NCBI GenBank assembly: GCA_958439725.1
Contig: CAUBWJ010000028.1
Location: forward strand, 1-28,714
Source: an uncultured Muribaculaceae bacterium
GTDB lineage: Bacteria > Bacteroidota > Bacteroidia > Bacteroidales > Muribaculaceae
Length of the DNA: 28,714 bases
Direction: 5' to 3'
Positions 1-8,174 of this stretch are shown here, piece after piece. Both the position numbers and the translations under genes were made by a program. The first letter of the stretch is position 1. Each line of letters begins with the position of its first letter. The notes beneath the pieces were generated by a model, which was given only the letters and a program-made list of their open reading frames with translations, was not told the origin of the DNA and ran no database searches.

Positions 1-55
1 TCAGGGAAAAGTTGCCGGTGTGAACATCAACCAGTCTGACGGTGGTCTCTTCGGT
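1..55 (+). repeat. Terminal inverted repeat, left arm (55 bp exact)
   Basis: Bases 1-55 equal the reverse complement of bases 28660-28714, and the match stops at base 56 (T against A). It codes for the plug start of both SusC genes. The sequence probably stays shared further upstream, outside the window. Confidence 0.95.
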
Positions 56-3037
56 TCTAACAAGATCGAGATCCGCGGTGCATCTACCCTCGGCAAGAAC
101 AACCAGCCCATCTATGTTGTTGACGGTATCATTCTCGACAATGCCCAGAACGACAAGGAGGGTGACTGGGATGCAAATAACTCTGACTATGGTAATGAGC
201 TGAAGAACCTCAACCCCGCCGACTTCGAGTCTGTGTCGGTACTGAAAGGCGCTGCCGCAACCGCACTTTACGGTTCGCGCGGTCTTAACGGTGTGGTTGT
301 GATCACCACCAAGAGCGGCAAAGGGTCAAAGGGTTACGGTGTGACTTTTACTCAGACCATTGGCTGCGACTGGAAGATTAACTCTCCCAAGTTCCAGAAC
401 ATTTACGGTGAGGGAACCTTTAATGGCTGGGCAACCTCTAATCCCAACGTGATTCCCGGTCTCTATGACAATCAGGGTGAGCCCCAGAATGATATCTGGG
501 ATAATACCGTATGGAATGTACGTGACGACGGTATGCGTTATCTTGATGACGTGTATTCCGCAATGGGTTGGGGCGCTCCCTATGACGGCCAGCCGGTTGT
601 GTACTTTGATGGAACAATCCGTCCTTACAAGGCCTATAAGAACAACTATAAGGACGCTTACCGTACCGGTTTTAATACTACCACAAACGTTGCCATAACA
701 GGTGGAAACGAAACCACCAACTTCTACCTGTCAGCCGGCTACAAATATGCTCAGGGTGTGGTTGAAAACAACGACATGAAGAGATACAATATGCTCCTGA
801 AAGCTTCGCACCAGATTAGCAGAACTGTAAATATAGAAGGTGGCGTTAACTTCGGAAGTACCACTCCCCGCAACTCTCCCATCAACATTGGTGAACAGTT
901 CGTAAATGGTGAATTCGGACGTTCTTACGATTCAGCCGACCGTTTTCATTATAAGGGCGAGCACGGCGGTGTAGCCTCCAGTGCATACGGTGACAAATAT
1001 GGCTCGCTCCTCGGAAATGGTTTCTGGTGGGGAATTTTCGAGAATAACTACAAGCAGAAAGAAGTAGTTGTACGCCCCAACATAAAACTTACGGTGAAAC
1101 CTCTGGAATGGATGACGCTTTCCACTGAAGGTAGCTTCAACTACTATTACGTTCGTGGAGAGACGAAAAATCCCGGCTCCGGATATCGCAATGAGGGCGG
1201 CGAATATGCACTTTCTCAGACAACGAAAGAGCAGACTAACCTCAATGTGAACATGAACTTAAACAAGGAGTGGGGCGATTTCGAGACTCATGGCCTCATT
1301 CGCGGTGAGTATTACCACTCTTACGCACAGTCTATGTCTGTACGTACAGACGGTGGCCTTGTAGTTCCCAACAAGTTCTTTATCTCAAATTCGAAGAATC
1401 CTGTGGTAAGCTCCGGTTCTATCACCGGAACCAAGACCATGTGGTCGGCAATGGCACAGCTTGGCGCAAGCTGGAAGGGTCAGATATATCTTGATGTAAC
1501 CGGACGTAATGACTGGTCATCAGCTCTTCTTTATTCTGATGGACATGGTACTTACAGCTATTTCTATCCTTCGGTATCCGCATCATGGCTTGCTGACAAT
1601 ACTTTCCGCGAGTATCTCCCCTGGTGGGTGTCTCTGGCCAAGTTCCGTGCGTCATGGGCTCAGGTAGGTAACGATACGAGTCCCTATACCATTAACAATG
1701 CTTATTCATTCTCGACCGGCACCGTAGGAGGCAATAGTGTTTCTTCAATAGGTATTCCTACCACTCAGAACAGCAAGAATCTGAAACCCGAACGTAAGAC
1801 CTCATGGGAATTCGGTCTCGACTGGCGCTTTGTCAACAACCGCTTCGGCATCGACTTCGCTTACTACAAGGAGAACACCAAGGATCAGATTATGACAATC
1901 GCAGTTCCCTCCGTTTCGGGTATTTCCAACCAGCTTATCAATGCCGGTAATATTGAAAACAGAGGTATTGAGATTGCCCTTAACGCAACTCCTATAGAGC
2001 TTAAGGACTGGACATGGGATATGACTTTCACATTCACTCATAACAAGTCGAAAATTGTTGAACTTCATCCTAATGTAGCTAATTATATTCTTCTTTCGGG
2101 AGACCCTGCATACGGTAACTACCGAATCGGTTCTGTAGCCAAGGTCGGTGGCGCTTATGGCACACTTCTTTCTGACTCGGCACCTGCCTATGACACAGAT
2201 CAGTATAATGAAGACGGCTCTCTCAAGGTAAAGGGATCAGGCCTTCCTATTCTTGCATGGCATGCTGTGCGCAAAGGTGCTTTCATGCAGCGTTCGGGTG
2301 AACTTAAGGAAGTAGGCGATATCAATCCCAAGTTCCTTGGAAGCGTGTCAACCAATCTTCGCTACAAGAACTGGAGACTAAATGTTTCACTTGACGGACG
2401 CTTTGGTGGCTATGTGGCATCCTATGGTGCGAAATACGGCACACAGAGCGGTCTTACCGAAACATCTCTTGCATATCGCGATGCAGCTCACGGCGGTGTG
2501 AAATATACTTCTATGTGGAATGGTAAGACATATCATGACGGTGTTATTCCCGATGGTATATTCCCGACCGGTACCAAGATTACCCTGCCTAACCACACTG
2601 CTGGTGCATCAGCACCCGTCTACACTGTAGGTACCGGCAAATATGATACAGGTGAGACTTTCAAAGAACTTCTTGACAAGGGCATTATTGAGCCTACGCA
2701 TGCCTCGCTCTGGACTGGCCGTAACATGGCTTGGGTGAATGTTGCTTCAGCTCCCGAACAGGGTGTGATTACTAAGGATTGGTTTAGAAAACTTAATTAT
2801 ATCGCACTCCGTGAGGTATCTCTTTCCTATTCGCTTCCCCTGAATATCGCAGCGAAACTTGGCTCGAAGGGTATCAATCTTACCGCAACAGGTCACAACT
2901 TAGGCTATCTGCTCAACAGTCTTCCCAATAAGGAGAATCCTGAATCGGTTCGCGGTACCAACTCCTCCGAGTTCCGTCTTCGTACATTTGAAGGTACGAC
3001 CGCAAGCTTCACCTTTACTATCAACGCTCAGTTCTAA
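2..3037 (+). CDS. SusC-family TonB-dependent outer-membrane transporter, 5' end missing
   Basis: This is the outer-membrane barrel that imports glycan fragments with its SusD partner, using TonB energy. The frame is open to the window edge and begins inside the plug domain (QGKVAGVNINQSDGG), so the signal peptide, carboxypeptidase-like domain and TonB box lie outside. A GTG at base 20 is internal and not a credible start. About 1,011 residues are present. Plug motifs seen are IEIRGAST, PIYVVDGIIL and the stretch SVLKGAAATALYGSRG, followed by GVVVITTKSGKG. The C-terminus ends in FTINAQF, with the terminal Phe typical of outer-membrane barrels. The SusD gene follows after 28 nt, as expected for a pair. 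The closest relative in view is the inverted SusC at the right end; long barrel segments match almost residue for residue, while several loops differ. The substrate cannot be told from sequence. Confidence 0.95.
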   Translation, partial: QGKVAGVNINQSDGGLFGSNKIEIRGASTLGKNNQPIYVVDGIILDNAQNDKEGDWDANNSDYGNELKNLNPADFESVSVLKGAAATALYGSRGLNGVVVITTKSGKGSKGYGVTFTQTIGCDWKINSPKFQNIYGEGTFNGWATSNPNVIPGLYDNQGEPQNDIWDNTVWNVRDDGMRYLDDVYSAMGWGAPYDGQPVVYFDGTIRPYKAYKNNYKDAYRTGFNTTTNVAITGGNETTNFYLSAGYKYAQGVVENNDMKRYNMLLKASHQISRTVNIEGGVNFGSTTPRNSPINIGEQFVNGEFGRSYDSADRFHYKGEHGGVASSAYGDKYGSLLGNGFWWGIFENNYKQKEVVVRPNIKLTVKPLEWMTLSTEGSFNYYYVRGETKNPGSGYRNEGGEYALSQTTKEQTNLNVNMNLNKEWGDFETHGLIRGEYYHSYAQSMSVRTDGGLVVPNKFFISNSKNPVVSSGSITGTKTMWSAMAQLGASWKGQIYLDVTGRNDWSSALLYSDGHGTYSYFYPSVSASWLADNTFREYLPWWVSLAKFRASWAQVGNDTSPYTINNAYSFSTGTVGGNSVSSIGIPTTQNSKNLKPERKTSWEFGLDWRFVNNRFGIDFAYYKENTKDQIMTIAVPSVSGISNQLINAGNIENRGIEIALNATPIELKDWTWDMTFTFTHNKSKIVELHPNVANYILLSGDPAYGNYRIGSVAKVGGAYGTLLSDSAPAYDTDQYNEDGSLKVKGSGLPILAWHAVRKGAFMQRSGELKEVGDINPKFLGSVSTNLRYKNWRLNVSLDGRFGGYVASYGAKYGTQSGLTETSLAYRDAAHGGVKYTSMWNGKTYHDGVIPDGIFPTGTKITLPNHTAGASAPVYTVGTGKYDTGETFKELLDKGIIEPTHASLWTGRNMAWVNVASAPEQGVITKDWFRKLNYIALREVSLSYSLPLNIAAKLGSKGINLTATGHNLGYLLNSLPNKENPESVRGTNSSEFRLRTFEGTTASFTFTINAQF

Positions 3038-3065
3038 TACCTAAACAATTCACAGAATATAAATT

Positions 3066-5006
3066 ATGAAAAATTATAAATCGATACTATCGATTGTCCT
3101 TCTCGGCACTCTGACAACTGCCCTTACAGGCTGTCGTGATGATTTGAAGGATCCTAATATTCCGCCATCGGAGATTACCGATGCAAGAGCATCTCACCTG
3201 TTTACCACAGCACAGCTTGGTTTTTCACCTTTTGATTATGGCGTCTGGTTCCATACTGCTGATAATTATCTCAAAAACAGCCAGATGTGCGGTTTTTCCG
3301 GGTCGATGACCGAAGACCGTCTTGCTAAATCCGGCCAGACACTCGGCCTAATGAGTACCGAACTTCTTCGTTACTACAATGAAATGGTTGACAAGTTTGG
3401 AGAAGATGGAGGTGATAATGCTTGTTATCTGAAAGCAGTTCAAGTGCTTGCTATTTTCGGTGGCATACGTGACACCGATAATCACGGTGATATTCCTTAT
3501 ACCGAAGCGGCCAGCTATATTTACGGTGGTCCGATGACTCCTAAATATGATAAAGTTCAGGAGCTCTACACCCTTTGGAACAGTCAACTTAAGGCAGCCG
3601 TTCAGGTGTTCAAGAATCCTCCATCACCCGAAGGCGGTTATGAAAACAATCAGGATCTTGCCTACAAATGTGATTGGAGCAAGTGGGCCAAACTTGCAAG
3701 CTCCCTCCGTGTCAAACTCGCAACCCGCCTTATCCATCGTGATCTTGCGCTTGCAAAAACTATTGTCGCCGAGGCTGTTGCTGATGGTGTGATGACTTCA
3801 ACGGATGACGACCTTCTCTTTAGCAAGGCGGATACAAACTGGGGTGACGGTGTTCCTTATGACCGCGGAGACCTTGCTTTCGGAACTACAAATGGAACTA
3901 TTTCATATCAGGGAATCGTAGGATCCAAGAAGGTAGTGGACTATATGGTTGAGAATGGAGACCCGCGAGTTCGTTTCTTCCTGACTAAGAATGAATGGAA
4001 TTCTGATATAGTTGATTATTACCTGCGGAATGGATACGCCAGTGTTATTCCTCCTGTTATAATGGAAATGGTAGAGACTGAAGTAGTCAACGGGCAGACC
4101 GTATTCAAGGAATGGAAAGGCAAGGGTGAGCCTTGGGTGCGTTACATAGGTGTACCTGACGGCGCAAATGCCAACTCCAGTACCGATGTTTCTAACCGGC
4201 AGTATTTCGGATATAGTGGTACTCAGGGTCAGCCCGGCGCGAATACCATAGTGGTAGATGGAACAACCTACTCATATCGTCCCTACTCGTATTTCAACGA
4301 GCAGCTTTTAAGTCAGCGTGCCGATAAGAACTTCCCGCGTGTTCCCGGCGGAGAAGTAATAGTCGATCGAGACGATAACCCTCGCTATGATATGTATATG
4401 ACTGCAGCTGAGGTTAACTTCTATCTTGCCGAGTTTGCTACCTATGGTGGTGTAACCGGCCTCGGAAATGCATCGGATTATTTTAGAACAGCCGTGCAGC
4501 AGTCTGTAGAGTCATGGGACAAGTATGCCCGTCTTAGCAAGCTGCCCTACTACGGTGATACAAGAAATGTATCCGCTCACGAAGAGGTTATAGATCTTAA
4601 GCCTAATGAAGTGTCAGACCTGCTAAGTCAGCCTGAATATCAGCTTACAGGTAATAAAGCCGATGACCTTGAGAAGATTTTCCTGAATCTTGAGTTCCAC
4701 TTTATGTTCAACCCGTTGGATCAGTTTGTTACCGGCCGTCGTTCTGGAATTCCCAAGTTTAATTCATCTCTGTTCCCGCGTACTGATTATACCGCTGCGG
4801 GATATCCTGCCGATGGCTTCAACCGCCGAGGTTATTTCAGCCCTGTTTCACCTACAGACTTGATGAAGGATATCATTGAAGCAGCTTATGCATCTCAGGG
4901 ATTCAGCACTACCGCGACTGGTTCAGGTAATTACTTAAATACTGAGCGTCTGTGGCAGGATGTTGGTGCTCCCCAGTGGGGTGCAGGTCCTAACGTAGGA
5001 ATCTAA
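3066..5006 (+). CDS. SusD/RagB-family glycan-binding surface lipoprotein
   Basis: This is the surface lipoprotein lid that binds ligand over the SusC barrel. It has 646 residues. The N-terminus is a lipoprotein signal with lipobox LTGC (Cys near residue 23), followed by RDD. Acidic residues just after the Cys are compatible with surface export in Bacteroidetes. The body has the helical SusD-like pattern, including NFYLAEFATYGG in the middle and LTGNKADDLEKIFLNLE, then FVTGRRSG, near the end. The C-terminus carries NTERLWQDVGAP, shared with the right-hand SusD at 23769-25718. It lies 28 nt after SusC, probably in one transcript. The stop codon is followed within 8 nt by a three-hairpin element. 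The family call is secure; the ligand is unknown. Confidence 0.93.
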   Translation: MKNYKSILSIVLLGTLTTALTGCRDDLKDPNIPPSEITDARASHLFTTAQLGFSPFDYGVWFHTADNYLKNSQMCGFSGSMTEDRLAKSGQTLGLMSTELLRYYNEMVDKFGEDGGDNACYLKAVQVLAIFGGIRDTDNHGDIPYTEAASYIYGGPMTPKYDKVQELYTLWNSQLKAAVQVFKNPPSPEGGYENNQDLAYKCDWSKWAKLASSLRVKLATRLIHRDLALAKTIVAEAVADGVMTSTDDDLLFSKADTNWGDGVPYDRGDLAFGTTNGTISYQGIVGSKKVVDYMVENGDPRVRFFLTKNEWNSDIVDYYLRNGYASVIPPVIMEMVETEVVNGQTVFKEWKGKGEPWVRYIGVPDGANANSSTDVSNRQYFGYSGTQGQPGANTIVVDGTTYSYRPYSYFNEQLLSQRADKNFPRVPGGEVIVDRDDNPRYDMYMTAAEVNFYLAEFATYGGVTGLGNASDYFRTAVQQSVESWDKYARLSKLPYYGDTRNVSAHEEVIDLKPNEVSDLLSQPEYQLTGNKADDLEKIFLNLEFHFMFNPLDQFVTGRRSGIPKFNSSLFPRTDYTAAGYPADGFNRRGYFSPVSPTDLMKDIIEAAYASQGFSTTATGSGNYLNTERLWQDVGAPQWGAGPNVGI

Positions 5007-5012
5007 TGAGAA

Positions 5013-5116
5013 TTGTTAGACAACCTAACATAAAGGCATCACTCCGCGAGGAGTGATATCGACCCAACAATGAGAGGGTGACGGAACCGGTTGGTTTCGC
5101 CACCCTCTTCAGTTAT
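5013..5116 (+). ncRNA. Three-hairpin 3'-UTR element downstream of SusD, left copy
   Basis: Three consecutive hairpins start 7 nt after the SusD stop. H1 is TGTTAG/CTAACA (5014-5030, loop ACAAC). H2 is ATCACTCC/GGAGTGAT (5038-5057, loop GCGA). H3 is GAGGGTG/CACCCTC continued by an inner stem (5074-5107, loop GGTT). An inverted copy of the same length lies at 23657-23760. By my hand alignment they differ at seven positions beyond the first base. Six are in the H1 and H3 loops and one changes a G-U pair to A-U in the H3 stem, so the pairing appears to be under selection. H3 is followed by only a weak T tract, so it may be a terminator, an mRNA 3'-end stabiliser, or both. Confidence 0.7.
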
Positions 5117-5138
5117 GGGGGGCAACTGGCTTTAGGTA

Positions 5139-5236
5139 CCTTACAGACCTTAGGGATGCTACGGACGATACTGACTTTATGGACCAGACTTTACCGACTT
5201 TACTGACATTACAGACTCTACCGACAATACAGACTT
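5139..5236 (+). repeat. Degenerate 9-nt tandem array, unit like NNTACNGAC
   Basis: About ten units with 9-nt period are visible, such as TTTACCGAC, TTTACTGAC, ATTACAGAC and TCTACCGAC. The units at 5189-5235 are largely the reverse complement of the array at 5322-5370, so the two can fold back on each other. No coding role is evident. Confidence 0.75.
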
Positions 5237-5280
5237 GGCTGATTTTAATGATTCTATGGTGGCTGGTGGGCCATTTTAAA

Positions 5281-5314
5281 GATATAATGTGGGGAGGGAT
5301 ATAATGTGGGGAGG
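5281..5314 (+). repeat. Perfect 17-bp tandem duplication
   Basis: GATATAATGTGGGGAGG occurs at 5281-5297 and again immediately at 5298-5314. It lies in the apex between two inverted 9-nt arrays. No gene covers it. Confidence 0.9.
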
Positions 5315-5321
5315 ATCGCTT

Positions 5322-5370
5322 AAGTCCGTAAAGTCGGTAGAGTCCGTAAGGTCAGTAAAGTCGGTAAGGT
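5322..5370 (+). repeat. Degenerate 9-nt tandem array, unit like GTCNGTARR
   Basis: Five to six units are present, for example GTCCGTAAA, GTCGGTAGA, GTCCGTAAG and GTCAGTAAA. This is the reverse-complement form of the array at 5139-5236. A related short array sits downstream of recA at 21315-21354. Confidence 0.75.
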
Positions 5371-5386
5371 TGATAATGGTTGGTTA

Positions 5387-5415
5387 ATAAAAAAGCCTGC
5401 AGAAGCGGGCTTTTT
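5387..5415 (-). terminator. Bidirectional intrinsic terminator, probably of the mscS-like gene
   Basis: A GC stem GCCTGC/GCGGGC (one G-T pair) with loop AGAA is bordered by A and T runs on both sides, so it can work in both directions. It lies about 85 nt beyond the stop of the minus-strand channel gene. A near-identical hairpin with the same AGAA loop in the opposite sense is at 22664-22690. Confidence 0.7.
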
Positions 5416-5465
5416 ATGGGAGAAAAGGGGGTATTTTTCTTCTTGAGGGAGGGATTTTCCTTGGA

Positions 5466-5520
5466 AGGGGATTTCTTGGGGGGGGGAGGGACTACGGGGA
5501 TTAGTTGGGGAAGGGGGTGA
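5466..5520 (+). other. G-run-rich tract at the 3' end of the channel gene, possible G-quadruplex
   Basis: On the plus strand there are six or more runs of three to nine Gs within 55 nt, including nine consecutive Gs at 5478-5486. This meets the usual pattern for an intramolecular G-quadruplex. It covers the last codons and the start of the 3' UTR of the minus-strand channel gene, whose mRNA would be C-rich here. A functional role is not shown. Confidence 0.45.
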
Positions 5521-6688
5521 GGTCGCGGCCGGAGGGGGACTGGAAGAGGGCGAGGCCGAAGGCGGGGACTACGGCGTAGATGTGGTCGAAGACGTCGGCC
5601 TGGATGTGCTCGAATTCGACCCATTCGGTGGTGCGGGTGAAGAAGTAGACTTCTATGGGGAGACCGGAAGGGGTGGGGTCGAGCTGCCGCACCATGTTGG
5701 TGAGAGCGGGATTCACTACGGGAAGCGAGGCGATATAGCGCTCGAGGTAGCCGCGGAGCAGCTGCAGGTTGACGCACCGGTCGGAGGCGTTGAAATCATC
5801 CGGAAGGAACCCGAGGGAGCGCAGCCGCTCTATTTCATCGGGGGTGGAGAAGCGCACGGTGTTGGCGTCGATATAGAAGGCACGGCACACGCGGCGTCCG
5901 CCATACTGCGCCATGGTCTGATGGTTGCGGAACGATTCGCTCACGAGCGAATAAGGTGGAACGGTGGTGACGGTATTGTCGAAATTGCGCACCTTTACGG
6001 TGGTGAGCGACACATCCTCCACCGTGCCGTTGGCGCCGTGGGAGGGCATGCTTATCCAGTCGCCCTTGGTCACCATCCTGTTGGCCGAGAGCTGCACGCT
6101 TGCCACCAGGCCGAGAATCGTGTCCTTGAACACCAGCATCAGCACAGCCGCCGAGGCTCCCAGAGCCGTGAGAATGGCCACGGGCGTCTTATTTATGAGA
6201 ATGCTCACGCCGATTATCGTGCCTATGCCGAACACCACAAGCTTGGCCATCTGGAATATGCCCTTTATGGCGTAGGCCTGCAGGTTTTCGCGACGCACAA
6301 ACGCTCCGTAGAGATTGTCGATGAGAATCACTATTATCCTCACCACGGCCCAGAGCACATAGAACCGCGTCACCACATCTATGATGTAGATAGGCTCGCT
6401 GCCGTCGCCCGTGAAGAAGCGCGGAAGCATCACGGAAATCCAGATGGCGGGAGAAAGCTGGCTCACGCCGCGGGCCAGGCGGTGATTGAGCATGTCGTCG
6501 TCCCATTTGGTGGGACTTTTGTCGACGAGGCGTTCTAGGGCGTAGAGCAACCACACCGACAGATAATAGAACGCGACTGCCGTTAGCAATATTCCGATTA
6601 CAATCAGGATGTCGGTGGAGGCGGCATGGGCCTGGGCGCCGGTAGCGGCGGCTATGAAATCTCTTATTCGGGAATACATGGAAAACAC
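5501..6688 (-). CDS. MscS-family mechanosensitive ion channel, YbdG-like
   Basis: This is an inner-membrane channel expected to open under membrane tension and protect cells during osmotic downshock. It has 395 residues. Hydrophobic segments lie at about 26-50, 80-92, 100-124 and 146-165. The pore helix, rich in Ala and Gly, spans about 171-200 and contains LGASAAVLMLVFKDTILG. The MscS beta domain follows with KGDWI, then NGTVEDVSLTTVKVRNFDN and VPPYSLVSESFRN. Length and the KGDWI pattern fit the larger YbdG/MscM-like branch rather than small MscS. Two in-frame ATGs (6688 and 6679) are possible starts; I keep the outer one. It is divergent from the nan operon across 142 nt and ends near a bidirectional terminator. 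I see no functional link to the nan genes. Confidence 0.9.
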   Translation of the reverse strand: MFSMYSRIRDFIAAATGAQAHAASTDILIVIGILLTAVAFYYLSVWLLYALERLVDKSPTKWDDDMLNHRLARGVSQLSPAIWISVMLPRFFTGDGSEPIYIIDVVTRFYVLWAVVRIIVILIDNLYGAFVRRENLQAYAIKGIFQMAKLVVFGIGTIIGVSILINKTPVAILTALGASAAVLMLVFKDTILGLVASVQLSANRMVTKGDWISMPSHGANGTVEDVSLTTVKVRNFDNTVTTVPPYSLVSESFRNHQTMAQYGGRRVCRAFYIDANTVRFSTPDEIERLRSLGFLPDDFNASDRCVNLQLLRGYLERYIASLPVVNPALTNMVRQLDPTPSGLPIEVYFFTRTTEWVEFEHIQADVFDHIYAVVPAFGLALFQSPSGRDLTPFPN

Positions 6689-6707
6689 AATCTGCTTTGA
6701 TTCGCTG

Positions 6708-6715
6708 CAAAAGTA
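6708..6715 (-). promoter_or_regulatory. Putative -7 box for the mscS-like gene
   Basis: Read on the minus strand this is TACTTTTG, an exact match to TAnnTTTG, 19 nt before the start codon. No TTTG at the correct upstream distance is obvious, so only the -7 element is supported. Confidence 0.45.
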
Positions 6716-6735
6716 ATATTTTATAGGTTAATTAT

Positions 6736-6767
6736 TTTGCCGGATAAAGCCCAAAAAGTTAAATTTG
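6736..6767 (+). promoter_or_regulatory. Bacteroidetes-type promoter of the nan operon
   Basis: TTTG at 6736-6739 and TAAATTTG at 6760-6767 are separated by exactly 20 nt, which matches the -33/-7 consensus of the Bacteroidetes primary sigma factor. Transcription would begin near 6774, leaving a leader of roughly 55-60 nt before the transporter start. No clear operator or riboswitch is visible in that leader. Confidence 0.75.
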
Positions 6768-6830
6768 CCGTCGGTTAACCCCAATTTTTATTCCTGACCT
6801 TAAACATCAAAACAGAAAATACCGATTACC

Positions 6831-8126
6831 ATGAAACTGACTGAAAAGAAATTCTACCCCTGGCTTGTGGTCGGGCTGCTGTGGATAGTGGCGCTGCTCA
6901 ACTATCTTGACCGACAGATGCTCTCGACAATGCAGCAGAACATCGGCGCCGACATAACCCTCGTGGCCGATCCAAAATACTTCGGATATCTCATGGCCAT
7001 ATTCCTCTGGGTCTATGGCGTTTTCAGCCCGTTCTCCGGAGCCGTGGCCGACAGAGTGAGCCGCAAATGGCTCATAGTAGGCTCTCTGGGCGTGTGGAGC
7101 GGCGTGACGTATGCCATGGGCTATTGCGATGATTTCGAGGAGCTGATGTGGCTTCGCGGCATAATGGGCATAAGCGAGGCACTTTATATACCCTCGGCAC
7201 TTTCGCTTATAGCCGATTTCTTCACGGGCAAGGGACGCTCGCTGGCGATAGGCCTGCACATGACCGGACTTTACTGCGGACAGGCCCTCGGCGGCTTCGG
7301 CTCCATGGTAGCCACCACATGGTCGTGGCAGTCGACGTTCCATTGGTTCGGCATAATCGGCGTGGGCTACGCTCTTGTCCTCACGTTCCTGCTGTATGAG
7401 AAATCAGGTCACGGCTCGGCGGCTCCGGCTCCGCGGAAAAACGGCTCCGGAAACTCTGCCGGGGTGAAGAAAGAAAATGTGGTGCAGTCGCTGGCAACGG
7501 TGTTCTCCACCATGGCCTTCTGGGTGATTCTCTTCTTCTTCGCATCAAGCTCCATACCCGGCTGGGCCACAAAGAACTGGCTGCCTACGCTGTTTCACGA
7601 CAATCTGAGCCTCAACATGGAATGGGCCGGCCCGATGGCCACGCTTACCATAGCTGTGTCGAGCTTCATAGGCGTGATGATAGGCGGCCCGCTAAGCGAC
7701 CGCTGGGTGAAACGCAACGTCAAAGGACGCATCTACACCAGCGCCATAGGCCTTGCAATGATGATTCCGGCGCTTGTGCTCATAGGTCTGGCCCACAACG
7801 CCGTGCTGTCGGTGGCCGCAGGACTGTTTTTCGGCGTGGGCTATGGAATGTTCGATGCCAACAACATGCCTATCCTCTGCCAGTTCGTGTCATCGCGCCA
7901 GCGCGCCATGGCCTACGGATTCATGAACTCCGTGGGTGTGATCATGGGCGCCATCACCACCCAGCTGCTGGGTGGACTGGCCGAAAAGGTTGGCCTGGGA
8001 ATGTGTTTCGCCTTCATGGGCGTGATACTGGTAGTGGCGCTTGTGCTGCAGCTTGCCGTGCTCCGTCCGAAATACGATGACAAAGACCAGGAACTTAACC
8101 TCGAAGCCGAGACCATAGCAGAATAA
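6831..8126 (+). CDS. nanT: MFS transporter, probable sialic-acid permease NanT
   Basis: This is an inner-membrane carrier predicted to bring free sialic acid from periplasm to cytoplasm. Its 431 residues show two sets of about six hydrophobic segments. The first segment carries NYLDRQ (24-29), common in anion:cation symporters. The MFS signature loop is GAVADRVSRK (70-79). A flexible Gly/Lys-rich cytoplasmic loop lies near residues 190-215 between the two halves, and a second signature-like loop, GGPLSDRWVKR, follows in the second half. It is the first gene of an operon whose next two genes encode the sialate lyase and an AGE-type epimerase, the set known in Bacteroides as nanL, nanE and nanT. 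The substrate is inferred from this context; the fold itself is certain. Confidence 0.82.
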   Translation: MKLTEKKFYPWLVVGLLWIVALLNYLDRQMLSTMQQNIGADITLVADPKYFGYLMAIFLWVYGVFSPFSGAVADRVSRKWLIVGSLGVWSGVTYAMGYCDDFEELMWLRGIMGISEALYIPSALSLIADFFTGKGRSLAIGLHMTGLYCGQALGGFGSMVATTWSWQSTFHWFGIIGVGYALVLTFLLYEKSGHGSAAPAPRKNGSGNSAGVKKENVVQSLATVFSTMAFWVILFFFASSSIPGWATKNWLPTLFHDNLSLNMEWAGPMATLTIAVSSFIGVMIGGPLSDRWVKRNVKGRIYTSAIGLAMMIPALVLIGLAHNAVLSVAAGLFFGVGYGMFDANNMPILCQFVSSRQRAMAYGFMNSVGVIMGAITTQLLGGLAEKVGLGMCFAFMGVILVVALVLQLAVLRPKYDDKDQELNLEAETIAE

Positions 8127-8174
8127 ATTTCATATAAACATCCACAGATAATTTACGACTTAAATATACCCGAT

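Noticed and set aside
5582..6538. 318-codon open frame on the plus strand opposite the channel gene
   Set aside because: It lies wholly antisense to a clear MscS-family gene, is rich in His, Gly and Glu as expected of a GC-rich shadow frame, and shows no domain pattern.
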